A stretch of 64,000 nt of DNA from Congeria kusceri. Taxonomy: Eukaryota > Mollusca > Bivalvia > Myida > Dreissenidae. This document shows, in pieces, positions 63,201-64,000 of the stretch. The stretch's first letter is position 1; the number at the start of each line of letters is the position of its first letter. Below the pieces are notes generated by a model. The model did not search any database and was not told the DNA's origin. It worked only from the letters and a program-made list of their open reading frames with translations. The stretch lies in assembly GCA_027627225.1 (NCBI GenBank), contig CM051034.1, positions 45,133,048-45,197,047 on the forward strand, written 5' to 3'. Made by a program: the position numbers and the translations under genes.

Positions 63201-64000
63201 CAAATAAAACTGTAGAAACAAAGTATCAGTGGCAAGGTACTTTAATAATTTATATGTAACTGAAAAAAATCAACATTCACTCGTAATGTAATAAACTATT
63301 GTTTTCCTTATTTACATTAGCAGACAGCTTCTGTAGGGCACGTTTCCTTAATGTTGATGTTGATTTTATCAACATGTCGACAGTGCGACTATTTCAATAT
63401 TTGACTGTTTCATACTGCAGAGTAGATCTTCCCGTGAATTTAACGATTTCCTCAGCGGTCATGCTACATTTCACAACGTAAGAGGCTGACACAAAAGCTT
63501 GTGCCTTAATGGTGCGATGAAAAGCGTACTTAAAGTATTGTATTTCAGAGTCGACCGTATATCATACCGACTCGTGACGCATATTTTTTTAACAAACATA
63601 AACAGAGTTGTCTCCAGTGAAATCGGTGGGCGCGGTTAACTCAGCTCTGTCGTAACGTGAATTTCGAGACGGATTTGGAACACTCGTCGAGGTTTTTACT
63701 TAAAGGCATTTGTCTTGTTGAGGCGTGTCACATTTGTTGCTCAGGAACCGATCTCCTATTTCTCAGTTTATCAACAGTTTGGCAAATATATATTTGATTG
63801 CATCCATTACATAATAATACATTCATATATTACATTTTTAACATAACCTGACATATTATTTTTTATTTTTTACAAATTTACCGTTAACATTATCATCTAA
63901 TGTAGCTATTGTATCTGATATTATTTTGTTCATAACAGGGTCATTTGTCTTGTTAAGGCGTCTCGCATGTGTTGCTCATGAACCGATCTCGTATTTCTCA
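60262..64000 (+). repeat. Array unit 6, alpha type, cut by the window end
   Basis: The single catgt junction at 61692-61696 and the alpha bases near 63314 and 63410 place it with units 1 and 3. The window ends inside the second GIY-YIG subrepeat, so the array continues to the right and its full length is unknown. Confidence 0.9.

Noticed and set aside
1..64000. tRNA, rRNA or other structural RNA genes
   Set aside because: No anticodon-arm and acceptor-stem combination or rRNA signature was found by eye. A covariance scan could still reveal degenerate copies.

Overview
The window looks like non-genic, AT-rich nuclear DNA of an invertebrate animal. My best guess is a bivalve mollusc, possibly a dreissenid; this rests on remembered repeat style and retroelement families, not on a search. 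There is no operon structure and no intact cellular gene. I found no rRNA, tRNA or CRISPR array. The only recognisable proteins are remnants of retroelements. Almost all other open frames are chance frames or frames created by tandem repeats.

Left part (1-13.8 kb): AT-rich DNA with several small repeat structures. These are a foldback element with 21-bp minisatellite arms (2.49-3.93 kb), a short hairpin element (4.14-4.26 kb), a satellite of about 250 bp in about 3.4 copies (5.42-6.29 kb), a GC-richer island (7.48-7.74 kb), a 23-bp minisatellite (10.01-10.35 kb) and a 161-bp palindrome (13.55-13.71 kb).

Middle part (13.8-29.3 kb): old, scrambled and diverged pieces of a complex repeat of about 5.2 kb. 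They are interrupted by three insertions whose flanks show target-site duplications. These are a 5'-truncated non-LTR retrotransposon (19,763-21,150; 12-bp duplication), a GC-rich foldback element of about 842 bp with 57-bp inverted ends (21,415-22,256; 7-bp duplication), and a 5'-truncated Penelope-like element that keeps its GIY-YIG endonuclease (25,140-26,095; 13-bp duplication). A dispersed repeat with a hairpin and CTAG end lies at 27.6-28.57 kb.

Right part (29.34 kb to the window end): a tandem array of the complex repeat, with units starting at 29,342, 34,049, 39,259, 44,456, 49,668, 55,065 and 60,262. The first unit is a diverged edge copy and the rest are nearly identical. Two indels define unit types: alpha lacks about 205 bp in the middle, and beta lacks about 178 bp near its end. 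The order is beta-like edge, alpha, beta, alpha, hybrid, beta, alpha. The hybrid unit at 49,668 is beta on the left and alpha on the right, with the switch confined to 52,906-52,996. Each unit carries two tandem, decayed fragments of a Penelope-type GIY-YIG domain on the minus strand, a TATA/CCAAT/CRE-like block, and a conserved but apparently neutral open frame.

The parts do not cooperate as a pathway. The window records retroelement debris that was incorporated into a complex satellite, amplified, homogenised and rearranged by unequal exchange.
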